Notes under the pieces: generated by a model
Told to the model about the DNA's origin: nothing
Database searches by the model: none
Seen by the model: only the letters and a program-made list of their open reading frames with translations
Made by a program: the position numbers and the translations under genes
In this document: positions 10,701 to 21,441 of the stretch, piece by piece
Numbering within the stretch: the stretch's first letter is position 1
Layout of the letters: every line of letters begins with the position of its first letter
Source: Haliotis asinina
Lineage: Eukaryota > Mollusca > Gastropoda > Lepetellida > Haliotidae
Reading direction: 5' to 3'
NCBI RefSeq assembly: GCF_037392515.1
Contig: NC_090280.1
Coordinates: 61,889,504-61,953,503, forward strand
Length of the DNA: 64,000 nucleotides

Positions 10701-13700
10701 TTTTGACATGAAATTGGTGGCCATCCTGAAGAATGGCGGCCATCCTGAAGAATTTTCAATGCCTCTCTATCTGTATTATGTTTTTATCGGATAAGCAACA
10801 TACCTGCCACTTTTCATACTTGTAACATGAAAATGCATAATTATACCATTATCCGCTGGACTATATCGGATAAATCAATGTTTAAGTGATGATGATATAG
10901 CAGCACGCTGTCGGGACGCAAAACTGCATTAGAATTCACAGATTGTCGGATAATAATTCAGACGTCAGATTGAACACAGCCCACTGTATTCGTGTGTTTA
11001 TACCACGTATGACCAATGCGACAGCCGTTACTGTCACTCATTCTTACTCACTTTCACTCACTCACCAGGTAATCCTCCTTGCGTTGGCGTCCATGACGTC
11101 TGTGGCGTCGAAATACGCCAATGACTATGATCAGCCTTTGCTGTATCAGTGTCCTCGTGGGAAATCTATCGCAAGTGTACACAGTGTTCATCACAACGGT
11201 GCAGAGGACCGTCGCTATGGCTTCAGCTGTAAAACAACACCAGGACTCAGAGATTGTTCATGGCATGGTAAGTTCGTGTAATTCTGAAACAACAACTAAT
11301 TCACCAGCATTGATTGCGAGGGTGGTTACTGGTTGACGCGTTTACACGTCACAGCGAGGACCCGGGTGCAATTCCCGTTGAAACCAATTTCTGGTGTAGC
11401 CTCTCGTGATGCTCCTCAAGTGTTGCAGAAAGACGGCGGGTAAAACCATACGTACTAGAGAAGACTAATCCGTTCTCAAAATCGGGGCGTGAATATTGTT
11501 TTTTTTTTCATTTGTTTCATAGTCATAAACATAATAATTGGATATTGACAAGAACGATGTCACACAGAAATTACTATCATAGTTTACTCTTTACTTATGG
11601 GAGAGTTGGTCGGTTTGTTTAACGCTGCACTCAGTAGTCCAGCTATATAGCTACGGTTTGTAAATAATCGAGACAGGACCACACAATCCAGTGATCGGCA
11701 GCATAAGCATCGATCTACGCAACTGGGATACGCTGACATGTATCAACCAAGTCAGCGAGCCTGACCACCTGGTTCCGTTAGCAGCCTGTTGCGACACGCA
11801 TGGGTTATTGAAGACCGATTCTAACCTGGATCAAAGATTTTTAATGTTTCAAGATTTTTCAATTTTGACTTCACGTGTATCCTGTCGCTCTGTCATAATG
11901 GCATTGAAAACATGTGTGTTGTTTCTATATGTACTTTAGCCTAATATTTAAAGCGTTTGCTCGTCGCGTAAAAGACCCGGGTTCGATTCCCCAGTGATAT
12001 TGCTGGAATATTGTTAAAAGCGGCGTAAAAGCACATTCACTCACTCGTATCAAGGGAAATAACTGTGTCCGAAGCATTTTTGGATTCAAACGTTTTCTTC
12101 AGGATATGTCAACGGATTCGACGAGATAATCCTGTTTCAATGTCCAAATAATGGTGTTATCAGCGGAGTCAACAGTTACCATGACAACGGCGCTGAAGAC
12201 AGGCGATTCAAGTTCTACTGCTGTTCTATTAAAGGTGATACTGGTCAATAAAAGAGGTTTACTTACGAGTATGATCACTTAAGCCTGGTAATAACAACTC
12301 AGTGTAATTTCGTCCTTCAGAAATGGATCTGGCAAACAGTAAAATGGTATAGATTCTAAACACACAGCCTACGTGTCACTTGTCACTTGTTATGTTTTTG
12401 TGATTTTGTAAATACGTTCATCTTAATCTGTCTTAATCTCTCTAGGTACGTTCGTTATCTGACTGCGTTTGAAACCGATTCCGTTAACATGGAATTTGAT
12501 CGCTTGACATACCATTCACATCCCAGATGAATGCATTTCAACAATGTTTATGAGATTTAGGCCATTTTCTCCCCCATTTCATAATGTTGCGAGCTTAGAC
12601 GAGGTTCGAGGAAAATCGGACCCCCTTTGTTCCATTGAAGATTTAAACCATCACCTGCTATACAGTTACTACTAAACATGGCTGTTGTATTCTAAGTTTC
12701 TGAAGATATTTCTGCATCGGGTCTGGATCGAAGACTTGGCTGCTTGTTTGTCATATGTTCGTTGTACTTACTGTAAGGACCTTTTCATTGACATATTTTT
12801 GATTGATTTTTTTTATTTGGAATATTGTTGAAAGTAACCGATAGGATCGATAAACGTCACGAACTGGGTGACGTATTTGAAAAAATGTTGTTCCAAGTGA
12901 CACTCAACTCATTTCAATATCTGTTTCAGCGAAAAGACCCCTGGTAAATTGTCGCTTCGGAAACTTTGTCAATGGTTTCGATCAGCCGTTTAACTTCTAT
13001 GTGCGCTCCAGGTTCCTGAAGGGTGTTTTCAGCTATCACCACAATGGGGCCGAGTAAGTTACGGTTTTCACTAATTCACTCACCTTTCGTGACAATCAGT
13101 CACTCTTGGTGGCAATCAGTCTCTCACACATGAAGACAACCACTCACACCTGATGACAATCACTCAACCACAATTGCTGATAATCAGCCACACTTGATGA
13201 CAATCACTCATTCACACTTGATGACAATCATTCACTCACACTTGCTGACAATCATTCACTCACACTTGCTGACAGCCAATTACAAACGTGATGACAACCA
13301 GTCACACTTAGTGGCAATCACTCATTTACTCTAGATGACAATCAATCAGTCACACTTGATGTCAATCACTCACAATTGGTGACAAGCAATTACATTTGAC
13401 GAAAATCCCTCAGTCACACTTGATGACAATCACTCGCACTTGATGACCAGCAATCACTCATACTTCATGACAGTCACTCACTCAAACTTGGTGACAATCA
13501 CTCTCACACTTGATGACAGTAAATCCCTCACTTGATGACAATCGCTCACTCACACTTGGTGCTAATCACTCACACTTGATGATGATCGCTCACTCACACT
13601 TGATGACAGTAAATCCCTCACTTGATGACAATCACTCACTCACACTTGATGACGATTCCTCACTCACACTTGGTGATAATCACTCACACTTGATGACAAC

Positions 13701-13879
13701 TGCTCAGTCACAGTTGATGACAAGCAATCACTCACACTTGATGGTGACTATCAATCACTTGATCACTCTTGGTGATGACAATCAGTCAACCAGTTATATT
13801 TTGGATGTATAAACTATATTCTGTTTTGCTTTGCAGAGACAGACGCTGGCGGTTTGAAACCTGTCAACTTGGGGCATAG
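7715..13879 (+). CDS. DPT: Dermatopontin-like secreted matrix protein, gene 1 (five exons)
   Basis: Proposed exons are 7715-7726, 11069-11267, 12103-12234, 12930-13053 and 13837-13879, all with GT-AG junctions, giving 169 aa. Mini-exon 1 (MSIV) joins VILLALASMTSVAS to complete a signal peptide. The mature chain has three dermatopontin repeats: YANDYDQPLLYQCP...EDRRYGF, YVNGFDEIILFQCP...EDRRFKFYCC and FVNGFDQPFNF...EDRRWRFETC. It carries eight cysteines and ends LGA. Dermatopontins are secreted extracellular-matrix proteins, found in molluscs in shell matrix and haemolymph. Exons 2-5 are strongly supported. Exon 1 is less certain because intron 1 is 3.3 kb; the alternative start is an ATG at 11009 without splicing into exon 2. 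Intron 4 holds a ~20-bp minisatellite. AATAAA at 13922 follows the stop closely. It is the most divergent of the three paralogues. Confidence 0.85.
8110..8640 (-). repeat. Interspersed repeat family, inverted copy inside intron 1 of gene 1
   Basis: Shared segments such as 'ctgaagggatggtgtaa' and 'ccatgcaggtag' match 43860-43940. They are the reverse complement of the copies at about 9240-9800 and 42080-43030 ('ttaccatccctt.ag'). Confidence 0.45.
9002..9098. repeat. (GAGT)n microsatellite
   Basis: About 24 tetramers, with two GCGT variants near the start. It is followed by 'ggtcagccatatcgtgac', so it is the expanded tail of a reverse-oriented repeat element, not an isolated microsatellite. 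Confidence 0.95.
9180..9810 (+). repeat. Interspersed repeat family, forward copy in intron 1 of gene 1
   Basis: Collinear with about 42080-42560 and about 22350-22720. Shared parts are 'aaaacgggctata-a', 'ggttagattta.accatccctt', 'gggacttacgtat.ctctca', 'agccactagcaatctcagtta' and 'attcaatgat.aaatgg'. Ends are undefined, and the (GAGT)n at 9002 may be its tail. Confidence 0.55.
10425..10850. repeat. Tandem repeat of ~180 bp, about 2.3 units
   Basis: Each unit contains 'ttttatagtataagcaac', 'ctgccac.ttcatgcata', 'attgtggaatttacatggaatctacgtctctgacggtgt' (split and diverged between units) and 'caatgcctctct'. It lies in intron 1 of dermatopontin-like gene 1. Confidence 0.7.
11318..11450 (+). 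mobile_element. tRNA-type SINE, diverged, in intron 2 of gene 1
   Basis: It has an A-box-like 'gagggtggttactggttgac', a B-box-like 'gacccgggtgcaattccc', and 'caatttctggtgtagcc'. The A-rich join is kept but the (ACTC)n tail is lost. Confidence 0.5.
11612..11840 (-). mobile_element. SINE (second family), diverged, in intron 2 of gene 1
   Basis: The order 'aacgctgcactcagtagtccagctatat', 'gtaaataatcgag', 'atcgatctacgcaactggga' and 'catgggttattgaagac' matches the reverse of the reference element. Confidence 0.6.
11948..12046 (+). mobile_element. tRNA-type SINE with internal deletion
   Basis: The head has 'aaagcgtttgctcgtcgcg' and 'gacccgggttcgattcccc'. It joins directly to the tail 'gatattgctggaatattgtt' and 'ttcactcactc', so the middle (about 40 bases) is missing. 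Confidence 0.65.
13065..13795. repeat. ~20-bp minisatellite filling intron 4 of gene 1
   Basis: The unit is roughly CACTCACACTTGATGACAAT with many variants (gatgacaat, ggtgacaat, gctgacaat). It occupies almost the whole intron between 13054 and 13836. Intron 4 of gene 2 holds a different, GGTGATG-type array, so the arrays arose independently. Confidence 0.9.
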
Positions 13880-13921
13880 ATCTGTAAGAGTGCACGATAT
13901 CAGTCGGCTGAAGATCAGATA

Positions 13922-13927
13922 AATAAA
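13922..13927 (+). promoter_or_regulatory. Polyadenylation signal, dermatopontin-like gene 1
   Basis: AATAAA lies 43 bases after the stop codon. Genes 2 and 3 have it 31-32 bases after theirs, so the short 3' UTR is a shared trait. Confidence 0.75.
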
Positions 13928-13963
13928 GTCAGATAATCCTCATGTTTGTTTCATTTATATATC

Positions 13964-14100
13964 GGAGCGGTAGGATAGTCTAGTGGCATAACGTGTACTT
14001 GTCACGAGGACCGCGGTTCTATGCCTCTCATGGGAACAATCTGTGAAGTCCATCACTAGTGTCCTCTCCCCAAAACATTGCTAAAGGCCGCCGGTATCTT
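13964..14100 (+). mobile_element. tRNA-type SINE just downstream of gene 1
   Basis: It begins 'ggagcggtaggatagtctagtgg' (A-box region), then 'gaccgcggttctatgcc' (B-box region), then 'tgtgaagtccatcactagtgtcctc'. It is old and lacks the (ACTC)n tail. Confidence 0.55.
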
Positions 14101-14468
14101 GTGCAAGTGAGGGCAGGGTTTGGGCTCTCTAAGTCGATAACTTAGTAACAACTCAACAATCTGTTCATTGTCCAGTAATGACACAAGTCCCTGATTAGAT
14201 TCTCACTATGTTTTTATTCGACACCATAATCCGTTATCAGGAGTTATGTTGAAATTGGGAATACATCCTAATAAGATAAACAAACAATTGACAACTCAAT
14301 TAGCCTTAAGTAGCTTACACTACCGCTACGTGTACTGTGCAGTCTTGCTATACTGATTTAAATATAGCGGTATGACAACAAATGGTGTGGATATACAACT
14401 TCTTTAACGTTTACAACTCGACGTTTCTGGGCTACTCCCTGCCCCTTCATCAGGTGACAACTCGGGGC

Positions 14469-14605
14469 AACGCTCGTCACGCCGAAGATCCGGATTTGAT
14501 TCCCGACACGCGTACGATGTGTCAAGCCCATTTAAGGCGTTGTCCGCAGTGATGTTGCTGGAATATTGCTGAAAGTGACGTAAAACTACACTCACTCACT
14601 CACTC
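14469..14605 (+). mobile_element. tRNA-type SINE, 5'-truncated
   Basis: 'aacgctcgtcacgccgaagatccgg' is followed by 'gtgtcaagcccattt', 'tgctggaatattgctgaaagt' and CACTCACTCACTCACTC. It closely matches the copy with defined ends at 53544-53711. Confidence 0.7.
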
Positions 14606-15614
14606 CTAAAGGGAAATCTCACGGCGTGGACTAAACTCACTGCAATTAAATTATATACTTACAGAAAAAAATCGGTGCATAAAATGGGTGGGGTAGGGTG
14701 ATGATGATTTTTATGGAGTTGCATGTGCAATGTGAATGACACACACGCACACACCAATTAATGTACAAAGTAACAGACCCCACCTTCTGGTCATGTACAA
14801 AATTAATTACCAATCCCAAGAACATGTGTACATGTGCATTTTTATTATTGATTTTATAAACAAAACAAAAAATACCACCTGAAACCCCAAAGCAATATAG
14901 CGCACAGGTACCTTATTTCAGTAGTATATAATGTAACATTAAATCTCTTTAGTTTTGCAGACGAGTACCTTCAAAGTGTGTGTTTCAAAACTTTGAACAT
15001 TTTGTTAATGGGTTTCATATAGACTTCTCTGGCAATGCAATGTGCGATTAGCAATATCCACTGTCGAGAACGAACCGGATGTGGCAACTCAAATGGTGTT
15101 GTGTCAATTAGAACATCTGACACCATCCCACAGGGACGTGCCAAACAGTGTGTCCTGGTGTGGGGAAAACAGCTGCGAGATCATATCTGTATGGGGTCCT
15201 TTTAACTCTTCATATCAAACTTCAATTTAATGAAACTGAAAAACGACCTTAGAGTAGACGCATGACAACGCAATACATACTTAAAAAACATTACCGTACT
15301 TAACAACACAACTGATCATTGTGGATTCTAAACTGCGTGGGATAATAATGTGCATTGTGAATAAGCATATGAAAATAGTTAAATATCATTTCACCAAAAG
15401 CACGGTGCATTGATATCCTAATGCAAGACGTTAGAAGCACTGTGCATTAATTTCTTTATGAAAAAAACATCTTCGTTAAAAACACATTATATTAAGGAGT
15501 TGGTTTGCTTCTCTTTCTGAAAAACACGATGAAAGCCTTTTCCACATATAGAAGAAATGTTTGCTAAAACAGAGTGCATTGTTTAATTATGACGATACCA
15601 TGAGTACATATCAT
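14606..15614. other. Gene-free interval before the satellite
   Basis: No gene is recognised. The last ~230 bases contain phrases such as 'cgttagaagcact', 'ggtgcattgatatcc' and 'atgaaaaaaacatc' that resemble degenerate units of the adjacent satellite ('agttacgaagcac', 'ggtgctcatcag', 'atcataaaaaaac'). Confidence 0.4.
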
Positions 15615-17855
15615 AAAAAAACTTGGGGTGCTCATCAGTTACGAAGCACATCTCCATCATAAAAACTTGGGGTGCTCATCAGTTACGAAGCACATCTATA
15701 TCATAAAAACACTTGGGGTGCTCATCAGTTACGAAGCACATCTCCATCATAAAAACTTGGGGTGCTCATCAGTTACGAAGCACATCTATATCATAAAAAA
15801 ACTTGGGGTGCTCATCAGTTACGAAGCACATCTATATCATAAAAACTCGGGGTGCTCATCAGTTACGAAGCACATCTCCATCATAAAAACGTGGGGTGCT
15901 CATCAGTTACGAAGCACATCTATATCATAAAAAAACTTGGGGTGCTCATCAGTTACGAAGCACATCTCCATCATAAAAAAAAACTTGGGGTGCTCATCAG
16001 TTACGAAGCACATCTCCATCATAAAAACTTTAGGTGCTCATCAGTTACGAAGCACATCTCCATCATAAAAAAACTTGGGGTGCTCATCAGTTACGAAGCA
16101 CATCTATATCATAAAAAACTTGGGGTGCTCATCAGTTACGAAGCACATCTCCATCATAAAAACTCGGGGTGCTCATCAGTTACGAAGCACATCTCCATCA
16201 TAAAAACGTGGGGTGCTCATCAGTTACGAAGCACATCTATATCATAAAAAAACTTGGGGTACTCATCAGTTACGAAGCACATCTCCATCATAAAAACTTG
16301 GGGTGCTCATCAGTTACGAAGCACATCTATATCATAAAAAGACTTGGGGTGCTCATCAGTTACGAAGCACATCTATATCATAAAAAAACTTGGGGTGCTC
16401 ATCAGTTACGAAGCACATCTCCATCATAAAAACTTGGGGTGCTCATCAGTTACGAAGCACATCTATATCATAAAAAAACTTGGGGTGCTCATCAGTTACG
16501 AAGCACATCTCCATCATAAAAACTTGGGGTGCTAGTCAGTTACGAAGCACATCTATATCATAAAAAAACTTGGGGTGCTCATCAGTTACGAAGCACATCT
16601 CCATCATAAAAACTTGGGGTGCTCATCAGTTACGAAGCACATCTATATCATAAAAACACTTGGGGTGCTCATCAGTTACGAAGCACATCTCCATCATAAA
16701 AACTTGGGGTGCTCATCAGTTACGAAGCACATCTATATCATAAAAAAACTTGGGGTGCTCATCAGTTACGAAGCACATCTATATCATAAAAAAAACTTGG
16801 GGTGCTCATCAGTTACGAAGCACATCTCCATCATAAAAACTTGGGGTGCTCATCAGTTACGAAGCACATCTATATCATAATAAAAAAACTTGGGGTGCTC
16901 ATCAGTTACGAAACACATCTCCATCATAAAAACTTGGGGTGCTCATCAGTTACGAAGCACATCTATATCATAAAAAAACTTGGGGTGCTCATCAGTTACG
17001 AAGCACATCTCCATCATAAAAAAAAACTTGGGGTGCTCATCAGTTACGAAGCACATCTCCATCATAAAAACTTTAGGTGCTCATCAGTTACGAAGCACAT
17101 CGCCATCATAAAAAAACTTGGGGTGCTCATCAGTTACGAAGCACATCTATATCATAAAAAACTTGGGGTGCTCATCAGTTACGAAGCACATCTCCATCAT
17201 AAAAACTCGGGGTGCTCATCAGTTACGAAGCACATCTCCATCATAAAAACGTGGGGTGCTCATCAGTTACGAAGCACATCTATATCATAAAAAAACTTGG
17301 GGTACTCATCAGTTACGAAGCACATCTCCATCATAAAAACTTGGGGTGCTCATCAGTTACGAAGCACATCTATATCAAAAAAAGACTTGGGGTGCTCATC
17401 AGTTACGAAGCACATCTATATCATAAAAAAACTTGGGGTGCTCATCAGTTACGAAGCACATCTCCATCATAAAAACTTGGGGTGCTCATCAGTTACGAAG
17501 CACATCTATATCATAAAAAACTTGGGGTGCTCATCAGTTACGAAGCACATCTCCATCATAAAAACTTGGGGTGCTAGTCAGTTACGAAGCACATCTATAT
17601 CATAAAAAAACTTGGGGTGCTCATCAGTTACGAAGCACATCTCCATCATAAAAACTTGGGGTGCTCATCAGTTACGAAGCACATCTATATCATAAAAAAA
17701 CTTGGAGTGCTCATCAGTTACGAAGCACATCTATATCATAAAAACTTGGGGTGCTCATCAGTTACGAAGCACATCTCCATCATAAAAAAAACTTGGGGTG
17801 CTAGTCAGTTACGAAGCACATCTCCATCATAAAAACTTGGGGTGCTCATCAGTCA
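15615..17855. repeat. 44-48-bp satellite array with ~1-kb higher-order period
   Basis: About 48 near-identical units of the form CTTGGGGTGCTCATCAGTT / ACGAAGCACATC / TYYATCAT / A(5-9). Two subtypes (tcCAtcat and taTAtcat) largely alternate, and poly-A length is the main variable. Rare private variants recur 1042-1043 bases apart: 'tttaggtgctc' at 16031 and 17074, 'ggtactcatc' at 16261 and 17304, 'gctagtcagt' at 16531 and 17573. This shows duplication of a block of more than 20 units. Each unit can pair GTGCT with AGCAC across a 12-base loop. The ORFs through it are repeat artefacts. Confidence 0.97.
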
Positions 17856-18162
17856 TGAAATACGTCGTTGCAACAAAGCGCAGAGTGACAATCTCTTATT
17901 AAGCACATTTCAATTTTGCCCATAAATGCTAGCCGTTTTTAAGCAGGAAAATGCATCAGGCCTTGGTCATTCCGTTTGTTATTTCTCAGAAATGTTTACG
18001 TAAATCAGAGAAATTATTCTCTGGGGCGGAGAAGGACAGTGTTATGTAATGAATGTTATGCTGTTTTACCGGTGCAAAGGTGAGAGCAATAGTGAGCTAG
18101 CCTGGGAAGTTCTGGAGGTTTCCACCTAACTCTTATCCAGAGAATAGGAAATAAAGCTGTGG

Positions 18163-18171
18163 TATATAAAG
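18163..18171 (+). promoter_or_regulatory. TATA-box promoter candidate about 300 bp after the satellite
   Basis: TATATAAAG sits in an otherwise unique stretch. It is followed about 30 bases on by pyrimidine-rich 'cctctcatctc', where transcription could start. No convincing coding sequence follows. Confidence 0.35.
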
Positions 18172-18194
18172 GGACCTAGCCTCTCATCTCGAAG

Positions 18195-18660
18195 TATATC
18201 TCAACTTTCCAAGAGGACAGCGTTGTGTGTGACGATCAGTATACCCTGAGTTTAGCTTACTGTTACCGACAGGTGGATCATCTGTATGGCTATAACCACT
18301 GTTGCTGTATTGTATTATCTTTGATATCGTGCTGCCAATCTAGTCTGTGCTGCCAAAGTGATACATGTAGCATACGTGTATGCTATACATTGAGTAGCAT
18401 ACGGTTCTCATCTCTTTGTTTATACACCTATTTCTTTTACGGACTGATTCAAGGCTATCCATTCTTTCGGTATTTCTTTTGTTTCAACATGAAAATAAAA
18501 CAGGTTCCAGTGTGCAAGAAATATTACATTAGTATATATAAATATTCATTTTATGTGAGAAAACTTAACCCTTTAGAATAGACATAGATGTGATGTGTGT
18601 ACCACCGTTGACAGAAGGCAGGCCATTGTTTGCAACAATAAAAACCCTTAATATTTGATA
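18195..18660 (+). ncRNA. Possible short transcript downstream of the TATA box
   Basis: The region between the TATA candidate at 18163 and AATAAA at 18637-18642 is about 470 bases. The longest frame is open for about 118 codons but has no ATG near its start and is Cys/Tyr/Phe/Leu-rich, so it is not a convincing protein. It could be the first exon of a gene, a non-coding transcript, or chance. Confidence 0.2.
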
Positions 18661-19184
18661 TTAATAAATTAATTCTTTTCAAACATCCATACACGATATG
18701 ACAAACCCTTTTCGATATTCGTACGAAATCTCTGAAAAAGACGATTGACGATATTTACTATAATATGGGCATTTTAGATTTGATAGATGCTACATAGTGT
18801 TCCACAAGGAATCAGTGTATTAATTTTATCAATTCCAATCGTCAAACAGTGTCATGTATCTAACTCTAAAATCGATTAATAAAAAGGGGAACATCGATTA
18901 ACATCGGTTAGGGGCCGATTAGGTGAGTGAATGAGTATTTCAGTCACATTGTGACTTGATCAAGTTATACAGATATGTAATAGCACTCAACAATGCATTT
19001 CAAACTAAATCCTGTCAACAAAAGACATGATAATAAAGAGATTATCTTATGATACAGGTATAAATCTGGTGTTTAGGCATTAATATGTGACAGTACAGAA
19101 CAATACTATGTTAAACTTGCATATAGATCACTAGGAGCCAGAGTCACCACCACCAGGGACCATGAGACTTATGGCTGGCCCCCA

Positions 19185-19425
19185 TTTCTAGAAACCAACT
19201 TAAATTTGAGTTTCACTTAAGTCTGACATTTTACTCAAATTTGAGTGAAATTGATATTGGATTATCTACTATTGGACACAGTATACTATCTGAATTCTGT
19301 GGACATGTTACTTGACTTGTGTTTGGATTGAAAATGCAACTGAGTTAGAAACTCGACTGTTTCAAAATGTCAGACTTTGTTTGAAATTTGAGTAAAAAGG
19401 TTTGATTTCTGAAATCGGATCCTGC
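19185..19425. repeat. Imperfect inverted repeat, MITE-like
   Basis: The left part, 'aaatttgagtttcacttaagtctgacattttactcaaatttgag', is mirrored by 'aaaatgtcagactttgtttgaaatttgagtaaaa' on the right. The arms are imperfect and a spacer lies between them. This is consistent with a small non-autonomous DNA transposon; termini are not resolved. Confidence 0.4.
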
Positions 19426-19785
19426 CTTTACATCATCCCTCTGGCCACTCATAAGCAGGTGTCATGGAACACCGTTCTCATTATGACCTATCACGTCTGT
19501 ACTAATCTACAGGACACAGCTGCATGATGATAATGATCATGTAAGCTGTCTCTCACACAACAGTGGGAAATAATGAATGTTATCATCGCATCCCGTTCAG
19601 AAGAGGATTTAAGAGTATTTCAGTTATACCACGAGTAGTCAGTTCAATGATGGAGAAAAGACCAGCTTCAGGGAAGCCGAATATTGTTTTCAATAGATGT
19701 TTCAAGGCAAATCTGTAAGATAATTCATTTTAAAATAGATTTTCATATGCATGACTGAAAACAAAGTAAGTTTGTATCAAGACAT

Positions 19786-19932
19786 CGGGCCGATGGAAGA
19801 GCCTAGTGGTTAACGTGTACGATCGTTACGCTGTAGGTGGGGGTTCGATTCCGCATGGGTACAGTGTGTGAAGCCAATTTGTGGTGCCCCAGGCATGATA
19901 TTGTTGAAATATGGCTGTACGACGGCTGACAA
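19786..19932 (+). mobile_element. tRNA-type SINE
   Basis: The A-box region 'agcctagtggttaacgtg' and the B-box region 'gggttcgattccgc' are well kept, followed by 'acagtgtgtgaagccaattt' and 'catgatattgttgaaatatggc'. The (ACTC)n tail is absent. Confidence 0.6.
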
Positions 19933-20044
19933 ATGAGACCTCTTCAAAGATGGAATGATAGGTATACGAAATGCTGACATGTCAATAATGGCGGCTGGTT
20001 GTCATCCATCAAATATCAGCCGGTTGGTCAGTTAACATTCGAGT

Positions 20045-20290
20045 CCATTCGTCACTGCTCGCCCTTTTCTGAAACCTCAAAGAATACTCGTTCCCTTCTT
20101 AATGTTTGTTATGTGCGACAAATGAATGGTGTAATGATTGCAGTACTTTAATAAAAATAATCCCGAGTAATGATGGCATTATGTGATTATTGAAAAACTC
20201 TTGGAAAGTATTAATCATCTAATTGAAAGCACTAGAACCAAGTGCTAACAGAATTGTGTTATTAAATTGTAGTTTTTGAGGAGGGGGAGG
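20045..20290. repeat. Interspersed repeat, copy 2 (see 3560-3900)
   Basis: Matches copy 1 through 'actgctcgcccttttctgaaacctcaaagaa.actcgttccc', 'tgttatgtgcga' and 'tttaataaaaataatcc'. Confidence 0.5.
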
Positions 20291-20574
20291 GCAGAAATGG
20301 GGTCACTTGAGGAAAAGGTTACTGATGTAACTATTAAAATTTCTGTTTGCTTTGGTGTCAATAGACGGGGTGTAGTAGCAGTAAACGAAATAGCTTATGG
20401 GTTCGGTGAACACGTAATTCACGTGCATGACCGCGCGTCACAGTAGGGTGCGTTTCAGGTTCACGAGTTCATATCAAAGGAAAGTCTCAAAAGCATTACA
20501 GAATATTTTTAGAATAAAAACACTTACATTCGTCACCGTCAGACAATCCCGTTTCAAAGTCAGAGCTACCAGAG

Positions 20575-21118
20575 TCTAGACTGCTCAAGATGGGTTTCCT
20601 TTGTTAGACCACCTTCAACCCAGTATTCTTCTACCTCGATCACATTGCTAACACAACTTTGGTGATTCTGTTGCTATTTCTTCTTTGACAATTTGTTTCA
20701 CATCTTTGCGTTTGAAAGAAACTTTTTTTTCATGCAACTGAATCCTTTAAATTGCCCAAGATCAATGCAGCTGGATTAAGGTCGTAGTGACAGAGCAGCA
20801 ACAGAGCAGAATTTCATGACACTGCTTTTGCCAACAAGGTGTCAGTCACGTAAGCAGTGGGTGGTTTGTGAGCTAGAATGAAATCATACAGCCTAGTTCC
20901 TGTAGCTTTTACTTGAAAGTCGATACCATGCCTTGACAACCAACAAGTCATCTCATGTTTTGGGAAGCAGATTTAGGAGTCGTCTTCAGTGGGATCACTA
21001 ACACTGTGGTATGGTGCGTTGTCCATCACCATCAAACATTTGTCAGGTAGCTGCTCTGTGACCTATTCTGTGAACACTGTGGAGTTCATCTATCTCTGAG
21101 TAAATGTCTACCCGTGAA
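20575..21118 (-). pseudogene. Mariner/IS630-type DDE transposase relic
   Basis: Read on the minus strand, the C-terminal half of a mariner-like transposase is visible. MNSTVFTE is followed by the second catalytic-Asp motif in MVMDNAPYHSV, then FQVKATRTRLYDFILA-like sequence, HYDLNPAALILGNLK and FKRKDVKQIVKEEI. In the family the third acidic residue follows Leu-Asn-Pro; here that position reads Ala-Ala, so the catalytic residue is lost. In-frame stops (after EDDS and in the KAVS and DSVA segments) and frameshifts confirm decay. The N-terminal DNA-binding domain and terminal repeats were not found. A SINE fragment follows at 21135. Confidence 0.7.
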
Positions 21119-21134
21119 GCTCTGAGTTAGAACT

Positions 21135-21275
21135 GATCTTCAGCAACCCATGCTTGTCGTAAGAAGCAACTACAGTAACTGGATAGGGGTGGTCAGGCTT
21201 GCTGGCTTGGTTGACACATGTCATCGGTTCCAATTGCGCAGATCGACGCCAATGCCATTGACCAGTGGATTATTT
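21135..21275 (+). mobile_element. SINE (second family), 5' half
   Basis: 'cttcagcaacccatgcttgtcgtaagaagc', 'ggtggtcaggcttgctggcttggttgacac' and 'caattgcgcagatcgacgcc' match the sense strand. The 3' half with the (ACTC)n tail is missing. Confidence 0.65.
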
Positions 21276-21441
21276 TGCTCCTTTTGTTTGTATCAGAGAA
21301 GTTTGATGTGTATGTGATCTATTACGAGAAACAAGGGGTGAAGATGGACCTACCCCCTTCTACAGACACGTCTTCCACCTAATAAGTCGTTCAAGAGGCG
21401 GAAGCCAAGTTGAAGAGAGAAAGGGAATGTGTCGTCCATAG

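Larger units (their letters stand above)
18661..20570. other. Gene-free interval with repeats
   Basis: Contains an imperfect inverted-repeat element (about 19185-19425), a tRNA-type SINE (19786-19932) and the second copy of the repeat first seen at 3560 (about 20045-20290). No gene is recognised. Confidence 0.5.

Noticed and set aside
15628..17832. Many ORFs of 63-162 codons through the satellite (reading LISYEAHLHHKN and similar)
   Set aside because: They are translations of a tandem repeat with no stop in several frames; poly-A length changes shift the frame every few units.
15615..17855. CRISPR-like array appearance (regular repeats)
   Set aside because: There are no unique spacers, units are contiguous, and the genome is animal.
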